Made by a program: the position numbers and the translations under genes
Shown: in pieces, positions 4,966 to 5,802 of the stretch
Layout of the letters: each line of letters opens with the position of its first letter
Numbering within the stretch: the stretch's first letter is position 1
Source of the DNA: Acidimicrobiaceae bacterium
GTDB lineage: Bacteria > Actinomycetota > Acidimicrobiia > Acidimicrobiales > Palsa-688
DNA: 5,802 nucleotides
Assembly (NCBI GenBank): GCA_009785715.1
Contig: WQVT01000181.1
Location: 1 to 5,802 of the forward strand
Direction of reading: 5' to 3'
Notes under the pieces: model-generated
Databases searched by the model: none
Told to the model about the DNA's origin: nothing
What the model saw: the letters and a program-made list of their open reading frames with translations, nothing else

Positions 4966-5777
4966 GCGAACTCCAGGATGTCGGAGGTGAGGCGGTCGCG
5001 GTGCGTCGCATACAGGCCGTGTGGTGCGTTCTCGTAGACCGTAAGGACCGACCCCGGGATGAGTCCGGCAGCCACCTGTCCCGAGAGTTGCACGGGAATG
5101 GAGCGGTCCTGGTCGCCGTGGATGATCAGGGTCGGGACGCGGATAGCCGCCATATCGGCGCGCCGATCGGTCTGGGTTCCCGTCTTATTGAACTCGATGA
5201 CCGCCCGCAGAGAGGTATCCATCATGTCCAGTCGAGTCCACTCGACAATCCCGGGCGAGACCGCGCAACCGGGGAGACCCGAGCCGAAGTATCCGTCCTG
5301 ACTCGCGTCCATCCAGGCGGTGAAGTCCTTCTTCCAGCCTTCCCGCACGGCCGCGAGGAGCGCCGGGTCCACGCCGTTCGGGTTGTTGTCGGTCCGAATG
5401 GGCAGTGGGCCCACGGGGCAGGTCAGCACCAGCCCGGCGACCCGGCGGTCCCCGTGGCGGGTGAGGTAGCGCACCGCCTCCCCCTCACCCATGGAGTAGC
5501 TCACCAGCGTGACGCCGTCGAGGTCGAGGTGATCCATGAGCGCGGCCAGGTCGTCGGCGAGCGTGTCGTAGTCGTAGCCCGATCCCGGGCGGCCCGACCG
5601 ACCGTGGCCCCGCCGGTCGTAGGCAATGGTCCGGAATCCCTGATCGGCGAGCGTCACCATCTGGTACTGCCACATCTTGGAGCTCAAGGCCCACGCCGAC
5701 ACGAACACGATCGGCGGGCCGTCTCCCCAGTCCTCGAAATGGATCGGGGTCTGGTCGTTGGCGTGAAACGTCGGCAT
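4956..5777 (-). CDS. Alpha/beta hydrolase, non-haem chloroperoxidase/esterase-like
   Basis: This 273-residue protein has the usual length for cofactor-free haloperoxidase-type hydrolases, whose real activity is usually ester, lactone or amide hydrolysis in the cytoplasm. It opens with the typical small strand (MPTFHANDQTPIHFEDWG). It then shows I-V-F-V-S-A-W-A-L-S-S-x-M-W (23-36), where the family often has H-G-W at the oxyanion-hole position. Next is Y-D-R-R-G-H-G-R-S (53-61), followed by the nucleophile elbow S-Y-S-M-G-E-G-E (93-100) with Ser95. Asp224 in H-G-D-Q-D-R-S-I-P and His253 in N-A-P-H-G-L complete the triad. The first Gly of the usual G-x-S-x-G is Ser. There is no signal peptide. 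ATG 5777 has AGGGGAG six bases upstream. It is 402 bp upstream of the binding-protein gene on the same strand, so it probably has its own transcript. The substrate is unknown. Confidence 0.92.
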   Translation of the reverse strand: MPTFHANDQTPIHFEDWGDGPPIVFVSAWALSSKMWQYQMVTLADQGFRTIAYDRRGHGRSGRPGSGYDYDTLADDLAALMDHLDLDGVTLVSYSMGEGEAVRYLTRHGDRRVAGLVLTCPVGPLPIRTDNNPNGVDPALLAAVREGWKKDFTAWMDASQDGYFGSGLPGCAVSPGIVEWTRLDMMDTSLRAVIEFNKTGTQTDRRADMAAIRVPTLIIHGDQDRSIPVQLSGQVAAGLIPGSVLTVYENAPHGLYATHRDRLTSDILEFAKR

Positions 5778-5783
5778 GGTTGT

Positions 5784-5790
5784 CTCCCCT
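5784..5790 (-). promoter_or_regulatory. Ribosome binding site of the alpha/beta hydrolase
   Basis: On the minus strand AGGGGAG ends six bases before ATG 5777, a near-ideal arrangement that fixes the start. The remaining bases to the window end (5791-5802) show no other feature; the promoter must lie outside. Confidence 0.75.
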
Positions 5791-5802
5791 GCTGTTCTGT
5801 CC

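Noticed and set aside
4550..5011. A 153-codon minus-strand frame spanning the intergenic gap
   Set aside because: It starts within the hydrolase in another frame, lacks a ribosome binding site, and its sequence shows no coding character.
1..5802. Mobile element, CRISPR, toxin-antitoxin or defence system
   Set aside because: No transposase, integrase, regularly spaced repeats, target-site duplications or small two-gene toxin modules were seen; all five genes are metabolic or transport families.

Overview
The window is high-GC bacterial chromosome with dense codon use biased to G/C in third positions. GTG and ATG starts and short GGGG/GAGG-type ribosome binding sites are also seen. Gene families and style fit an actinomycete-like actinobacterium (inference; no taxonomic marker is present). 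No RNA gene, IS element, phage gene, CRISPR array or integrase was seen.

Layout. Two genes run on the plus strand. The first is the C-terminal three quarters of an acyl-CoA-dehydrogenase-fold flavoprotein, probably a group D type flavin monooxygenase (1-894). It overlaps by one base a zinc-free medium-chain reductase of the quinone oxidoreductase type (894-1811). Three genes on the minus strand converge on them. Reading 5' to 3' these are an alpha/beta hydrolase of the non-haem chloroperoxidase/esterase type (5777-4956), a secreted family 5 ABC solute-binding protein starting at GTG (4553-2970), and a malate/L-lactate dehydrogenase family 2 NAD(P)-dependent oxidoreductase (2896-1841). The two convergent groups are 29 bp apart.

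Control regions. The 402-bp gap at 4554-4955 is AT-richer than its surroundings and has no convincing gene. It holds a candidate minus-strand promoter for the binding-protein gene, a 9-3-9 inverted repeat that looks like an operator, smaller repeats, and a palindrome over the hydrolase stop codon. A perfect 12-bp-stem hairpin separates the binding protein from the dehydrogenase gene.

How the genes may work together. The content reads as a small catabolic or accessory locus: capture of a small organic compound outside the cell, ester or amide hydrolysis, 2-hydroxy-acid oxidoreduction, and flavin- and NADPH-dependent redox steps. The substrate cannot be read from the sequence. No ABC permease or ATPase lies in the window, so they are either outside it or supplied in trans. 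I see no clear sign of a new defence, mobile or RNA-based system; the more notable points are residue-level oddities and regulatory repeats.
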